A DNA stretch of 64,000 bases from Bacteroidota bacterium (GTDB lineage Bacteria > Bacteroidota > Bacteroidia > AKYH767-A > OLB10): NCBI GenBank assembly GCA_016709725.1, contig JADJMG010000031.1:62001-126000 (forward strand). Direction: 5' to 3'. Under the pieces are notes generated by a model. It saw only the letters and a program-made list of their open reading frames with translations, was not told the origin of the DNA and ran no database searches. Positions within the stretch are counted from its first letter, which is position 1. Every line of letters starts with the position of its first letter. A program made the position numbers and the translations under genes. Of the stretch, positions 9,688 through 19,200 are shown in pieces.

Positions 9688-11217
9688 ATGCACGAGAGTA
9701 TTCTGATTATTGATTTTGGTTCACAGTTCACCCAATTGATAGCACGACGCGTTCGAGAGTTGAATGTGTATTGCGAAATTCATCCCTATAATCACCTTCC
9801 CGAAATGCATAAAGGGATCAAAGGAATTATTTTGAGTGGTGGACCTGCATCCGTGCGTGAAGAGAATGCACCTACTGTTGATACAAAGTCTTTGCGTGGT
9901 CGTTTTCCAGTGTTAGGAGTTTGTTATGGCGCACAGTTAATGGCGTTGCAAGGCGGCGGGAAAGTGAAGGCTTCCAATACGCGTGAGTATGGGCGTGCTC
10001 AGCTCACCGTACAGCAGAGTGGAGATGTGTTTTTGGAAGATGTGAAAGATGAATCTCAAGTGTGGATGTCGCATTCCGATTCTATTACCGATGTGCCCGA
10101 AGATTTTAAAATTATAGCAAGTACGCATGATGTGAAAGTGGCTGCTTATCATATTCAAGGGGAAAGTACCTACGGACTCCAATTTCATCCAGAAGTAGTG
10201 CACAGTGCGGAAGGTAAAAATTTACTGAAGAATTTTATTTATAAAGTATGCGGTTGTAAAGGCGACTGGACACCGGGTTCCTTCATTGATGAGACCGTAG
10301 AAAGTTTGAAAAAGCAACTTGGAGATGATCAAGTAATACTCGGATTAAGTGGTGGTGTGGATTCTGGTGTGGCTGCCATGTTGTTGCATAAAGCCATTGG
10401 TAAGAATTTACATTGTGTATTTGTGAATAATGGTTTGCTGCGTAAGAATGAATATGAGCAAGTGTTGGATACGTATCAGCATTTCGGTTTGAATATTCAT
10501 GGCGTGGATGCGAGTGAGGAATTTTATAAAGAGTTAGCAGGGGTAAGCGATCCCGAAGCCAAGAGAAAGGTAATCGGTCGCGTTTTTATTGAGGTGTTTG
10601 ATGCAAAGGCGCACGAGATAAAAGATGTAAAGTGGTTGGCGCAAGGAACTATTTATCCCGACGTGATTGAATCAGTATCGGTGAAAGGTCCTTCAGCTAC
10701 AATTAAATCACATCATAACGTAGGTGGCTTACCGGAAAAGAGGAAAATGAAAGTGGTGGAGCCGCTGCGAAGTTTATTTAAAGATGAAGTGCGCTTGGTG
10801 GGTACTGCTTTAGGAATGCCTCCCGATTTATTGAATCGTCATCCGTTCCCAGGTCCGGGATTAGGCATTCGAATTTTAGGCGATGTGACCAAGGAGAAAG
10901 TAAGAATCATTCAAGAAGTAGATGCAATTTATATAGATGGATTGAAGCGCGACGGATTGTATGATCAAGTGTGGCAAGCGGGTTCTATCTTTTTACCCAT
11001 TAACTCAGTAGGAGTGATGGGCGATGAACGAACCTATGAGCATGTAGTAGCATTGCGTGCTGTGAGTTCTACCGATGGTATGACAGCGGATTGGTGTCAT
11101 TTACCTTATGAGTTTCTAGGAAAAATCTCCAATGAAATTATTAATAAAGTGAAAGGTGTGAATCGTGTGGTGTATGATATTAGTTCAAAACCTCCTGCTA
11201 CCATCGAATGGGAATAA
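9688..11217 (+). CDS. guaA: GMP synthase (glutamine-hydrolysing)
   Basis: GuaA makes GMP from XMP, glutamine and ATP, the last step of guanine nucleotide synthesis. The 509-residue length is normal. The N-terminal class I glutaminase domain has the oxyanion segment LSGGPAS, nucleophile GVCYGAQ and the HPE of QFHPEVVHS. The ATP-pyrophosphatase domain has the P-loop LSGGVDSG. The C-terminal dimerisation domain carries RHPFPGPGLGIRILG and ends with KPPATIEWE, as in the family. The gene overlaps the next one by 10 bases, so the two are probably cotranscribed. Confidence 0.98.
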   Translation: MHESILIIDFGSQFTQLIARRVRELNVYCEIHPYNHLPEMHKGIKGIILSGGPASVREENAPTVDTKSLRGRFPVLGVCYGAQLMALQGGGKVKASNTREYGRAQLTVQQSGDVFLEDVKDESQVWMSHSDSITDVPEDFKIIASTHDVKVAAYHIQGESTYGLQFHPEVVHSAEGKNLLKNFIYKVCGCKGDWTPGSFIDETVESLKKQLGDDQVILGLSGGVDSGVAAMLLHKAIGKNLHCVFVNNGLLRKNEYEQVLDTYQHFGLNIHGVDASEEFYKELAGVSDPEAKRKVIGRVFIEVFDAKAHEIKDVKWLAQGTIYPDVIESVSVKGPSATIKSHHNVGGLPEKRKMKVVEPLRSLFKDEVRLVGTALGMPPDLLNRHPFPGPGLGIRILGDVTKEKVRIIQEVDAIYIDGLKRDGLYDQVWQAGSIFLPINSVGVMGDERTYEHVVALRAVSSTDGMTADWCHLPYEFLGKISNEIINKVKGVNRVVYDISSKPPATIEWE

Positions 11218-12463
11218 ATTTAACGAAAGCGAATGGATTTATCTTTTCACTGTGCATTTTATTGCTCAGCGCTTGTGGTACATCAAAAAAGACGACAGCA
11301 CCGCCTGCAAAACCTGTAGTCGTTGCTCCAGTTGATGAACCCAAGGAACTTAGTAAAGATACGCTAACCAAAAAAGATCCATCGGTACAAACCATAACGA
11401 TTGCACTTTTACTAACGTTGAAGTTAGAGGAACATTTTGCTAACGACACCGCACCCGATACAAATCCATTAATTCTTCAAGAAGCTTTAGCCTCATTGAA
11501 TTTTTATGAAGGCGCTTTAATAGCATCCGATACATTGTCATCGACATCCAAGAAAGTTAATTTTAAAATCATCGATACGGGTGACGATTCTTTAGCTACC
11601 GTCACAAAATTGAATACGACCAATATGGATGGCGTAGATGCTGTGGTTTCTTTTTGCCATCAAATTATTCTAGCTTATTAACTCGAATTTCAAATCGTTG
11701 GGCAAAACCTTTGTATTTATTTGCTGCTAGTAATACGACGATTTTAGAAAAAAATAAATGGATTCGTTTAGTGAATCCAAGTAATTACACCCAAATTACA
11801 CAAGCAGCAACTTACATAGCCTCCAAACATAAGGATGATAAAATTTTTGCACTCTATAGAGATCAGAAAGGTGAAAATTTAATTTCCACATTGTTTGCAG
11901 ATATGATCGATAGCTTGCAAGGGCAGAAGGGAACTTGCGTCAGAATGAATTATAAGAGCGATAGCTTTGCTGTATTAAAACCTAAATTTTCAAAGACTAA
12001 AATGAATGTTCTTATCATTCCTACTTCAGATGAATCGTTCTTGTCGTCAATCTTGAATAAATTGAACGATGAAAAAGCAGAGTATCAATTTTCGTTGATG
12101 GGCATGCCGGCTTGGGAAAATTTCAATTCTATCGATCCCGATTTGATGAGGAAGCTGGGAGCATCTTTTTTTACCGGAATGTATATCGATCCAAAAAGTC
12201 CTGAGGCAACTCAATTTCGAAAAAAATTTATTTTGGAATATCACGCAAATCCCACGCTTGCAGCCTATATGGGCTACGACGTAGTAAATTGTATTTGGGA
12301 AGAAAGTGAAAACACAAAGAGGGATCGTGAAATTCGTTTCCGCTCTTTATTAAATTCAGGAAAAGAAATAATATTAGCTCCCGTTTGTGAGTCGTGTGGC
12401 TTTGAATCCAAATCCATCAATCTTTTGAAGTACGGTGAGTACGAGTTGGTGCTGGTAAAATAA
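11208..12463 (+). CDS. Periplasmic-binding-like lipoprotein, split by one frameshift
   Basis: This is a putative lipoprotein with a type 1 periplasmic-binding fold, of the kind related to branched-chain amino acid receptors. It reads as two ORFs, 11208-11681 and 11654-12463. The first starts with a lipoprotein signal (LLLSACG lipobox), a Thr/Pro-rich linker and the first lobe. The second continues with SNRWAKPLYLFAASNTT. Adding one T to the T5 run at 11651-11655 fuses them smoothly as DAVVSF-LPSNYSSLLT, giving about 418 residues. The start overlaps the guaA stop by 10 bases. The frameshift may be a sequencing error or a real mutation. The ligand is unknown, and the family call rests on overall pattern. 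Confidence 0.65.
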
Positions 12464-12604
12464 ATAAAATATTTTCGATTTAACGCCTCTGCGCCTTTGC
12501 TTTGCGAGATTTGCGAGATTTTTTTAACACTAGAGAAACGAAGATCACAAAAGTGCACTAAAGACTAACTATAGTGTTCTTAGTGTCCTCAAGTGTCTCT
12601 AGTG

Positions 12605-12623
12605 CCTGCCTGCTGCAGGCAGG
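12605..12623. repeat. Perfect 8-bp inverted repeat between convergent genes
   Basis: CCTGCCTG and CAGGCAGG flank a 3-base loop. The element lies between the convergent lipoprotein gene and rimM. It is preceded by a stretch of AGTG-rich short repeats (about 12550-12604) and by a motif rich in GCGCCTTTG (about 12484-12520) that recurs near 37830. There is no T-run, so it is not a classical terminator. Confidence 0.5.
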
Positions 12624-12677
12624 TTGAAATTTGACAATCATTAATTCAACTTAGATTTTAATCCAAAGATTAATTTC

Positions 12678-13220
12678 CTAAGACTCCAAATAAATTTCTA
12701 CCAATCCTTCCGGAAGGTCTACATGAAACTCTTTGGCTTCACGATCAATCTTGATTAATAGATCAGGATGTAATGGAAATAAAACTTTCTTTTCTTGATA
12801 ATCAAACTCAATAACAGGTTGAATTGTTCGATCGAAGATGGAGCAAATAGGACCTAGCGCCCCAAGCGTTTTATCCACCACCGTAAAACCCATCACTTCG
12901 TGAAAATAAAATTTCTTCCCTTTTAATTTTGGTAATGATGATAGGGGTAAATACAATTGAAATTTCAAATAATTCTCAGCCGTCGTCATATCTTCTATTC
13001 CTTCCAGATGCAAATAGGCTGATCTTTCTTTTTCCTTGATGGAAATTTTTTTCACATTGTATTCTTTTAGCACCTCGTCAATTTCAAGGTAAACAACTTT
13101 CAACGACTTATAACGGTCGGGGCTATCCGATTCTAGCGCAACAATAAAATCACCTTTCACACCATGCGTTCGAACGATGTAGCCAAAATGGAAATAGTCA
13201 GGATAAGAATTAATATTCAT
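12678..13220 (-). CDS. rimM: Ribosome maturation factor RimM
   Basis: RimM is the 16S rRNA processing factor that binds ribosomal protein S19 and helps mature the 30S head. The N-terminal domain has FHFGYIVRTHGVKGDFIV, the family's G-x-I-x-x-x-H-G-x-K-G signature. The C-terminal PRC-barrel-like domain has YFHEVMGFTV and ends in HVDLPEGLVEIYLES. I chose the ATG at 13220 (MNINSYPDYF), giving 180 residues, over an upstream in-frame start whose extra residues overlap the rpsP-rimM hairpin. It follows rpsP, the usual order (rpsP-rimM). Confidence 0.93.
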   Translation of the reverse strand: MNINSYPDYFHFGYIVRTHGVKGDFIVALESDSPDRYKSLKVVYLEIDEVLKEYNVKKISIKEKERSAYLHLEGIEDMTTAENYLKFQLYLPLSSLPKLKGKKFYFHEVMGFTVVDKTLGALGPICSIFDRTIQPVIEFDYQEKKVLFPLHPDLLIKIDREAKEFHVDLPEGLVEIYLES

Positions 13221-13240
13221 AGTATAGTGGACTAAAATAT

Positions 13241-13277
13241 AAAAAGGCTGCCACAAAGAAGCGACAGCCTTTTTTTA
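13241..13277 (-). terminator. Bidirectional hairpin terminator between rpsP and rimM
   Basis: A 10-bp stem, AAAAAGGCTG with CAGCCTTTTT, has T-runs on both strands. It lies downstream of rpsP and upstream of rimM. As both genes read in the same direction, it would terminate or attenuate rpsP transcription and lower rimM expression. Confidence 0.7.
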
Positions 13278-13289
13278 TGTGAAATAAAT

Positions 13290-13811
13290 TTATGCTTCTG
13301 CTGGAGCTTCTCCCTCTTCTGCTGGAGCTGCTTCTTCATCGTTGCTAGCTTGAGATGAAGATGCTGCTGCAGTGGCGGCTGCCATTGCTTCTGCTTCTTT
13401 TTGTCTCTTCTCTAAACGAGAACCTAATGTTTTTGCTTTGTTGCTAGCAAGACTTGCTTTTTTAGCGTCAATCTTGTTCGACTTCTCTTGCATCCAGAGG
13501 TCAAATTTAGCATCGGCTTGCTCTTGAGTAAGCTTGCCTTTCGCAACTCCTTTGTTCAAGTGTACACGGTATAAAACACCTTTGTAACTTAGGATAGCGC
13601 GGGTCGTGTCAGTCGGCTGAGCACCTTTCATCATCCAATCCGTTGCACGCTCGGAATCAATCTCGATTGTTGCAGGATTTGAAATTGGATTGTAAGATCC
13701 AATTCTCTCGATGAAACGTCCATCTCTCGGAGCACGACCATCCGCCACCACAATATGGAAATAAGGTTTGCCCTTCTTTCCATGACGTTGTAATCTAATT
13801 TTTGTTGGCAT
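13290..13811 (-). CDS. rpsP: 30S ribosomal protein S16
   Basis: S16 is a small-subunit assembly protein. The start MPTKIRLQRHGKKGKPYFHI and the segments DGRFIERIGSYNP and RATDWMMKGAQPTDTTRAILS are characteristic. The first 115 or so residues form the conserved fold. The rest, to 173 residues, is an Ala/Glu/Lys-rich low-complexity tail ending in EEGEAPAEA, typical of Bacteroidota S16. The ATG at 13811 is chosen because upstream in-frame residues would lie in the 5' leader, downstream of the -7 box. rimM follows after a hairpin. Confidence 0.97.
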   Translation of the reverse strand: MPTKIRLQRHGKKGKPYFHIVVADGRAPRDGRFIERIGSYNPISNPATIEIDSERATDWMMKGAQPTDTTRAILSYKGVLYRVHLNKGVAKGKLTQEQADAKFDLWMQEKSNKIDAKKASLASNKAKTLGSRLEKRQKEAEAMAAATAAASSSQASNDEEAAPAEEGEAPAEA

Positions 13812-13862
13812 ATTATTATTTGGTTTTTTTAATCCCCCAACACTCTCCGCATGAAGGGGGCG

Positions 13863-13870
13863 CAAAGATG
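13863..13870 (-). promoter_or_regulatory. -7 box of rpsP with C-rich/G-rich leader
   Basis: On the minus strand CATCTTTG differs by one base from TAnnTTTG. It is followed at once by a leader with CCCCC (13856-13860) and GGGGG (13834-13838), which can pair around a 17-base loop. This leader ends about 20 bases before the rpsP ATG. Confidence 0.5.
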
Positions 13871-14063
13871 CGAAAAAAAACAGCTCAGCCCAAATTTAAC
13901 TTAGCATAATTTACCCTGTAAATTCACATAAAATTAAGATTTTGGCTAAGCTAGTCCTGATGTGTAATTGTTTTTCACGATTTCTACATCAAATTCTGCA
14001 ATAGATTTTTCAATTGCAGAATGTGGACTCACACAAGCATATAGACTACTATTTAACTGAATT

Positions 14064-15845
14064 TCAGTGATTTGAAATTTTAATAGACACAGGAGACAGC
14101 ATAAAATCAGGAATTTTATGGTCTAATCGGTAAACGGGGTATCGCAAATGGCTGGGCTCATACCATTTTGAACGCTCAAAAATCCAACTATACATTGCCC
14201 AAGAACTGGACGAAAAAGTAGAATCATTGGCTTTTTTAATTTCGAATTCGGCCTTTAAGCTGGGATTCTCTTTTAAAATCTCGCCAGCTACATCGTCCCA
14301 CAAATAATCGGAAAACCATTCTTTCTGTTGCAAAATACCATCAAAGAAATTCCAAGCAAAAAAGGCATCCACAGCATGTGGTTCTAAGGTTTCAATAATG
14401 TATCGATTACTCGACTGATTACAATAAATTAAATAGTCGCCTTTAAAAAATGGAATGAGTTGTGTGTCGCTTTTTAAAGTTACTTGGTTGTGTAAATAAT
14501 GTCCCTCGTAAGCCGTTTTACCTGTGTTGTAATTCTTGATATAATATACGGCTACTTTTAAGTTCGTATCGCGCTTCAATTGTTGCATTTCAATGTTGTT
14601 GAGTTGTAATCGCTCAATCACTTCATGCCATGCTTGCGGAATGAGATAAGCAACTGGCTTCTGTACATTCAATACACTTTTATAAGTGTTGTAATAGGCT
14701 ACATTCTTCGCATAAGGTTGTTGTTGATCAAAAGATAGAATATCGCGTTGAGTGACCGCACTTTTTTTAATGATGGATTTATAACCTAAAAAATAAAGAC
14801 TATCCACATCACTTGAATCTAATTTCCATTGCAATGCAAATTCTTTTTGCTCGTTCGCCGTTAATGCATTTGCTTTTTTTCGAGCTTCTCGCATTTCTGT
14901 TCCATGATCGCCACATAGTCGAACTGCAATTTTTAAAAATTGGTAAGTACTTTCAGTACGTTGAGCAAAGGGTTTCAACATATGCGTTTCTGTTACGAAT
15001 GGAAAAGCATTGTAAAGAGCACTGTAACCAGATGCAAAGCGTGGTGATTCTAAAAATCCGGTCATTCCTTTATCTGGACTCTCCCCCCAAACATTGACGT
15101 AAGGAGTCATCGGGAATCCGCTTTTCTCCATTTCTTTATAAAGATAAGGAAGCACTTTTTCTTGCATCACTTTACTCACTGTTGGATGCAATTTATCTTT
15201 TTGTGAATCGATGAGCGTCATCACATATTGATAATCGGCCCCATCACTAACATGGGTGTCAATAAATACATCAGGATCCCAGTCTCTATAAATTTTGGTG
15301 AAAGCCTTCGCATTCTCCGAATCGCATTTAATAAAATCGCGATTTAAATCGAGGTGACGCGCATTTCCTCTAAATCCAACCACTTCCGGACCATTTTGTC
15401 CCGAACGAAAGAAATGCGAAGTATCTAAGGCTCCATCTACATTATAGATGGGTATTAAGCAAAAGATAACATTTTTAGGAAGTGGAGTGTATCCGTTTAA
15501 TAGCTCTTTCGATAATTGCAAACTGGCTTTGATCCCATCAGGCTCACCAGGGTGAATGCCATTGTTGATGAATAAAATGGTATAGCCCAACTTTTTTAAG
15601 GAGTCGGGATTAAATATTTTTTCGGGACTTATAATAAATAAATGAATCGGCTTTCCTCCATCGCTCTTTCCATATTCTATGAGATGGGCCTGACTATATT
15701 TTTGAGATAAAATATCATATTCATGAATGATTTCTGCATAGGAAACAGGACTATGGATGTCCGTTTTTACTCTGATGTTTTTGTGCTGGGCAGAGAGAGA
15801 ATAAACGCTCAAGATGAAACTCAGAAGGAAGGCTGTTTTTTTCAT
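14064..15845 (-). CDS. Secreted M14-family metallocarboxypeptidase-like protein
   Basis: This exported 593-residue protein carries an M14 zinc carboxypeptidase domain. The signal peptide is MKKTAFLLSFILSVYSLSAQ, which sets the start at 15845. The M14 signatures are present: zinc ligands in NNGIHPGEPDG (HxxE) and DTHVSDGADYQ (third His), the substrate-binding DLNRDF, and a glutamate in the TETHM segment at the position of the catalytic Glu. Residues beyond about 330 form a C-terminal region typical of large Bacteroidota M14 proteins. No T9SS sorting domain is seen, so a periplasmic or outer-membrane-associated peptidase is likely. The specificity cannot be read from the sequence. Confidence 0.88.
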   Translation of the reverse strand: MKKTAFLLSFILSVYSLSAQHKNIRVKTDIHSPVSYAEIIHEYDILSQKYSQAHLIEYGKSDGGKPIHLFIISPEKIFNPDSLKKLGYTILFINNGIHPGEPDGIKASLQLSKELLNGYTPLPKNVIFCLIPIYNVDGALDTSHFFRSGQNGPEVVGFRGNARHLDLNRDFIKCDSENAKAFTKIYRDWDPDVFIDTHVSDGADYQYVMTLIDSQKDKLHPTVSKVMQEKVLPYLYKEMEKSGFPMTPYVNVWGESPDKGMTGFLESPRFASGYSALYNAFPFVTETHMLKPFAQRTESTYQFLKIAVRLCGDHGTEMREARKKANALTANEQKEFALQWKLDSSDVDSLYFLGYKSIIKKSAVTQRDILSFDQQQPYAKNVAYYNTYKSVLNVQKPVAYLIPQAWHEVIERLQLNNIEMQQLKRDTNLKVAVYYIKNYNTGKTAYEGHYLHNQVTLKSDTQLIPFFKGDYLIYCNQSSNRYIIETLEPHAVDAFFAWNFFDGILQQKEWFSDYLWDDVAGEILKENPSLKAEFEIKKANDSTFSSSSWAMYSWIFERSKWYEPSHLRYPVYRLDHKIPDFMLSPVSIKISNH

Positions 15846-16242
15846 TTGACACAAAGATGTAAGAAAAATCTCGTTTTTGCTAAATCATGCTCTCCAACCC
15901 GTCATATCATTGTAATGTATTCAAAGCGAAAACAAATTAAAAAATAACTAAATAATCAAACAATGTTGCCTATGGTCCAATAGAATGTATCTTATGTAAA
16001 ATTGAGAAAGGGCTCTTCTTGTGTGAAGGGCCTTTTCTTTATTTTCGTCTCAATAATTTCATTTGGCAAATTTTTATTTGCCTATTCCTGTTTCTATAGA
16101 AATTGAATTAAGTATTTGGTTTTGAAAGGTAAATTTATTTTCAAAAAAACACTTTATTGAATGTTGGTAAGTTTCAAGTGCTCAGGTAGAATCATTTAAG
16201 GATTTAGTCCGAAAATGAAGTCAAAATAGTCGTGTAGCTTTT
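15846..16242. other. Divergent intergenic region with two regulatory elements
   Basis: About 400 bases lie between the divergent M14 peptidase and dnaE genes. A minus-strand near-consensus -7 box (CATCTTTG, 15852-15859) serves the peptidase. A plus-strand hairpin terminator lies at about 16006-16045 with no ORF before it. I see no other RNA or protein gene. Confidence 0.5.
16006..16045 (+). terminator. Orphan intrinsic terminator
   Basis: GGGCTCTTC and GAAGGGCC pair (with one G-T wobble) around TTGTGT, extended by AAA/TTT, and are followed by a T-rich run. No coding sequence precedes it on the plus strand back to the peptidase gene, so it may end a small non-coding RNA from 15.86-16.0 kb or protect dnaE from antisense read-through. 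Confidence 0.55.
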
Positions 16243-16250
16243 TAATTTTG
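16243..16250 (+). promoter_or_regulatory. -7 box of dnaE
   Basis: TAATTTTG matches TAnnTTTG exactly and ends ten bases before the dnaE ATG. No clear TTG is seen at the expected -33 position. Confidence 0.55.
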
Positions 16251-16260
16251 TAGACCAGTT

Positions 16261-19200
16261 ATGACTAAGTTTTCCCACCTACACGTACATACCCAATTCT
16301 CACTGCTCGACGGAGCAGCCGACATCTCTACGCTTTATAAAAAAGCAGTCGACGATAATATGCCCGCACTGGCCATCACCGACCATGGAAATATGTTTGG
16401 GGCTTTTAAGTTTGTGGCTGAAGCTTCTAAGTATAATACTAAGGAAAATCCAAATACCATCAAGCCCATTGTAGGATGTGAGTTTTACATGGTGGAAGAT
16501 CGACACAAGCGTCAATTTACGCGTGAAGAACGAGATGTGCGCTATCATCAATTGATGTTGGCAAAGAATGCAGAAGGATATAGTAACTTAATTAAATTAT
16601 GTTCTCTTGGATTTGTGGATGGATTGTATGGGAAGTATCCACGCATCGACAAGGAATTATTATTGCAATACCATAAAGGACTTATTGCTACCACATGTTG
16701 TTTAGGTGCCATCGTTCCTAAATTAATTATAAAAAAAGGGGAAGCAGAAGCAGAGGTTGAATTCAAATGGTGGCTAGATCTTTTTGGTGAGGATTATTAT
16801 ATCGAATTGCAACGTCACGATATTCCCGAACAAGCCATCGTGAATGAAGTGCTGATTGGTTTCGCAAAAAAGTATAATGTAAAGATGATTGCTTCTAACG
16901 ATTCACATTATGTGAATCAAGAAGATTTTAATGCGCATGATATTTTGCTTTGCATCAATACCGGTGAAAAACATAGCACAACCACCCTGAAGGATTTTTC
17001 AGAAGATGAATCTTCTATGCGTGGAAAACGTTTCGCTTTTTATAACGATCAGTTTTATTTTAAGTCGACAAATGAAATGAAGGAACTTTTCAGTGATGTT
17101 CCCGAAGCGATTGATAATACGAATGAGATTGTAGATAAAGTAGAAGTTTTACGTCTCAAACAAGATATTCTTCTTCCCAATTTCCAAGTACCGGTTGAGT
17201 TTAAAACGCAGGATGAGTACTTACATCATTTAACGTATACAGGTGCGCTTAATCGTTACGGACAATTAGATGCAGAAATTGAAGAACGATTGAACTTCGA
17301 ATTGTTTACGATTAAGACGATGGGCTTTGCCGGTTACTTTTTGATTGTAGCTGATTTCATTAAAGCTGGAAGAGACATCGGAGTATTTATTGGCCCAGGT
17401 CGTGGATCCGCTGCAGGTTCTGCTGTGGCTTATTGCATTGGCATCACGAATATAGATCCCATCAAATACAAATTACTGTTCGAGCGTTTCTTAAATCCCG
17501 ATCGTAAAAGTATGCCCGATATCGATACAGATTTTGATGACGAAGGTCGTCAGAAAGTGATCGATTATGTGGTAGATAAGTATGGAAAAAATCAAGTCGC
17601 ACAAATTATTACCTATGGTACGATGGCGGCGAAGATGAGTATCAAAGACGTGGCACGTGTCATGGATCTCCCTTTGCCCGATGCAAATTTGCTCGCTAAG
17701 TTAATTCCTGAGCGCCCAGGTATTGAATTGAAGCGTGTAATGAATGCTCCGTTGGATGGTGCTAAAAGTTTAAAAGAAAAAGAAGGATTAAATCCAGAAG
17801 AGCTGGATCAAGTAAAACAATTGAGAACGATTTTAGGAGGAAAAGACCTTCGCGCTCAAGTGTTGAAAGAAGCACTTATCCTCGAAGGATCTGTTCGTAA
17901 TACTGGAATTCACGCAGCGGGAATTATCATCGCTCCGATGGACCTTAAAGAAATTATTCCGGTAGCAACATCAAAGGAAACTGAACTTTTAATTACCCAG
18001 TTTGATGGTCGCGTCATTGAAGATGCTGGTGTGATCAAGATGGATTTTCTGGGATTGAAAACATTGACCATCATTCGCGATGCTTTACGTTTAATTAAGG
18101 AAAATCACAATGTCGAAATCGACATTGATAAAATTCCGTTGGATGATGCGAAGACGTTTGAGTTGTATCAAGGAGGTGAAACCAACGGAACGTTCCAATT
18201 CGAGTCGGTTGGAATGCAGAAGCATTTGAAAGATCTCAAGCCCGATAAGCTGGAAGATTTGATTGCAATGAATGCCTTGTTCCGTCCAGGACCCATGGCC
18301 TACATTCCCGATTTTATTAATCGGAAACATGGTCGCAGTCCGGTGGAGTATGATTTGGATGCAATGCAGGAATTCCTCGAAGAAACATATGGAATTACCG
18401 TGTATCAAGAGCAGGTGATGTTGTTGTCGCAAAAGCTGGCCAACTTCACTAAAGGACAAGCCGACACCCTGCGAAAAGCTATGGGTAAAAAGCAATTGGA
18501 TGTCCTGAATAAAATGCGCGATCAATTCATGGATGGATGTAAATCCAATGGTCATGAGGTGAAGAAGTGTGAAAAAATTTGGAGCGATTGGGAAGCTTTT
18601 GCCGCGTATGCATTTAATAAATCACATAGTACTTGTTATGCTTTCGTAGCTTATCAAACAGGATACTTAAAAGCACATTATCCGGCAGAGTACATGTCGT
18701 CGGTGTTGACGCATAACTTAAGTAACCTCGAAAAAGTGACTTTCTTTATGGAAGAATGTCGCCGAATGGGTGTTCCTGTGTTAGGTCCTGATATCAATGA
18801 GTCGTCGTATAATTTTAGTGTGAATAAAGCCGGACAAATTCGTTTTGGGTTGGGTGCCGTAAAAGGAGTAGGGGAGAACGCGGTTGCAGCCTTAGTAGAA
18901 GAACGTAGTACCAATGGGTTTTTTACATCCATCTTTGATCTTACTTCTCGAGTATCTGGAAAAAATGTAAGTAAAAACTGTCTCGAAAGTTTAGCGATGT
19001 CAGGTGCTTTAGATACGTTTACGGAAGTGCATCGTGCACAATATTTCCATGTCGATCCTAAAGATGGTATGACGGGGATGGAAAAAGCTGTACGCTTTGG
19101 AAATTCAATGTCGAATCAAGTGAATAGTCAACAGCAAAGTTTGTTTGGCGACATGATGGAGGAAGATGTGACCATTCCCAATTTTGCAAAATGCCCGGAG

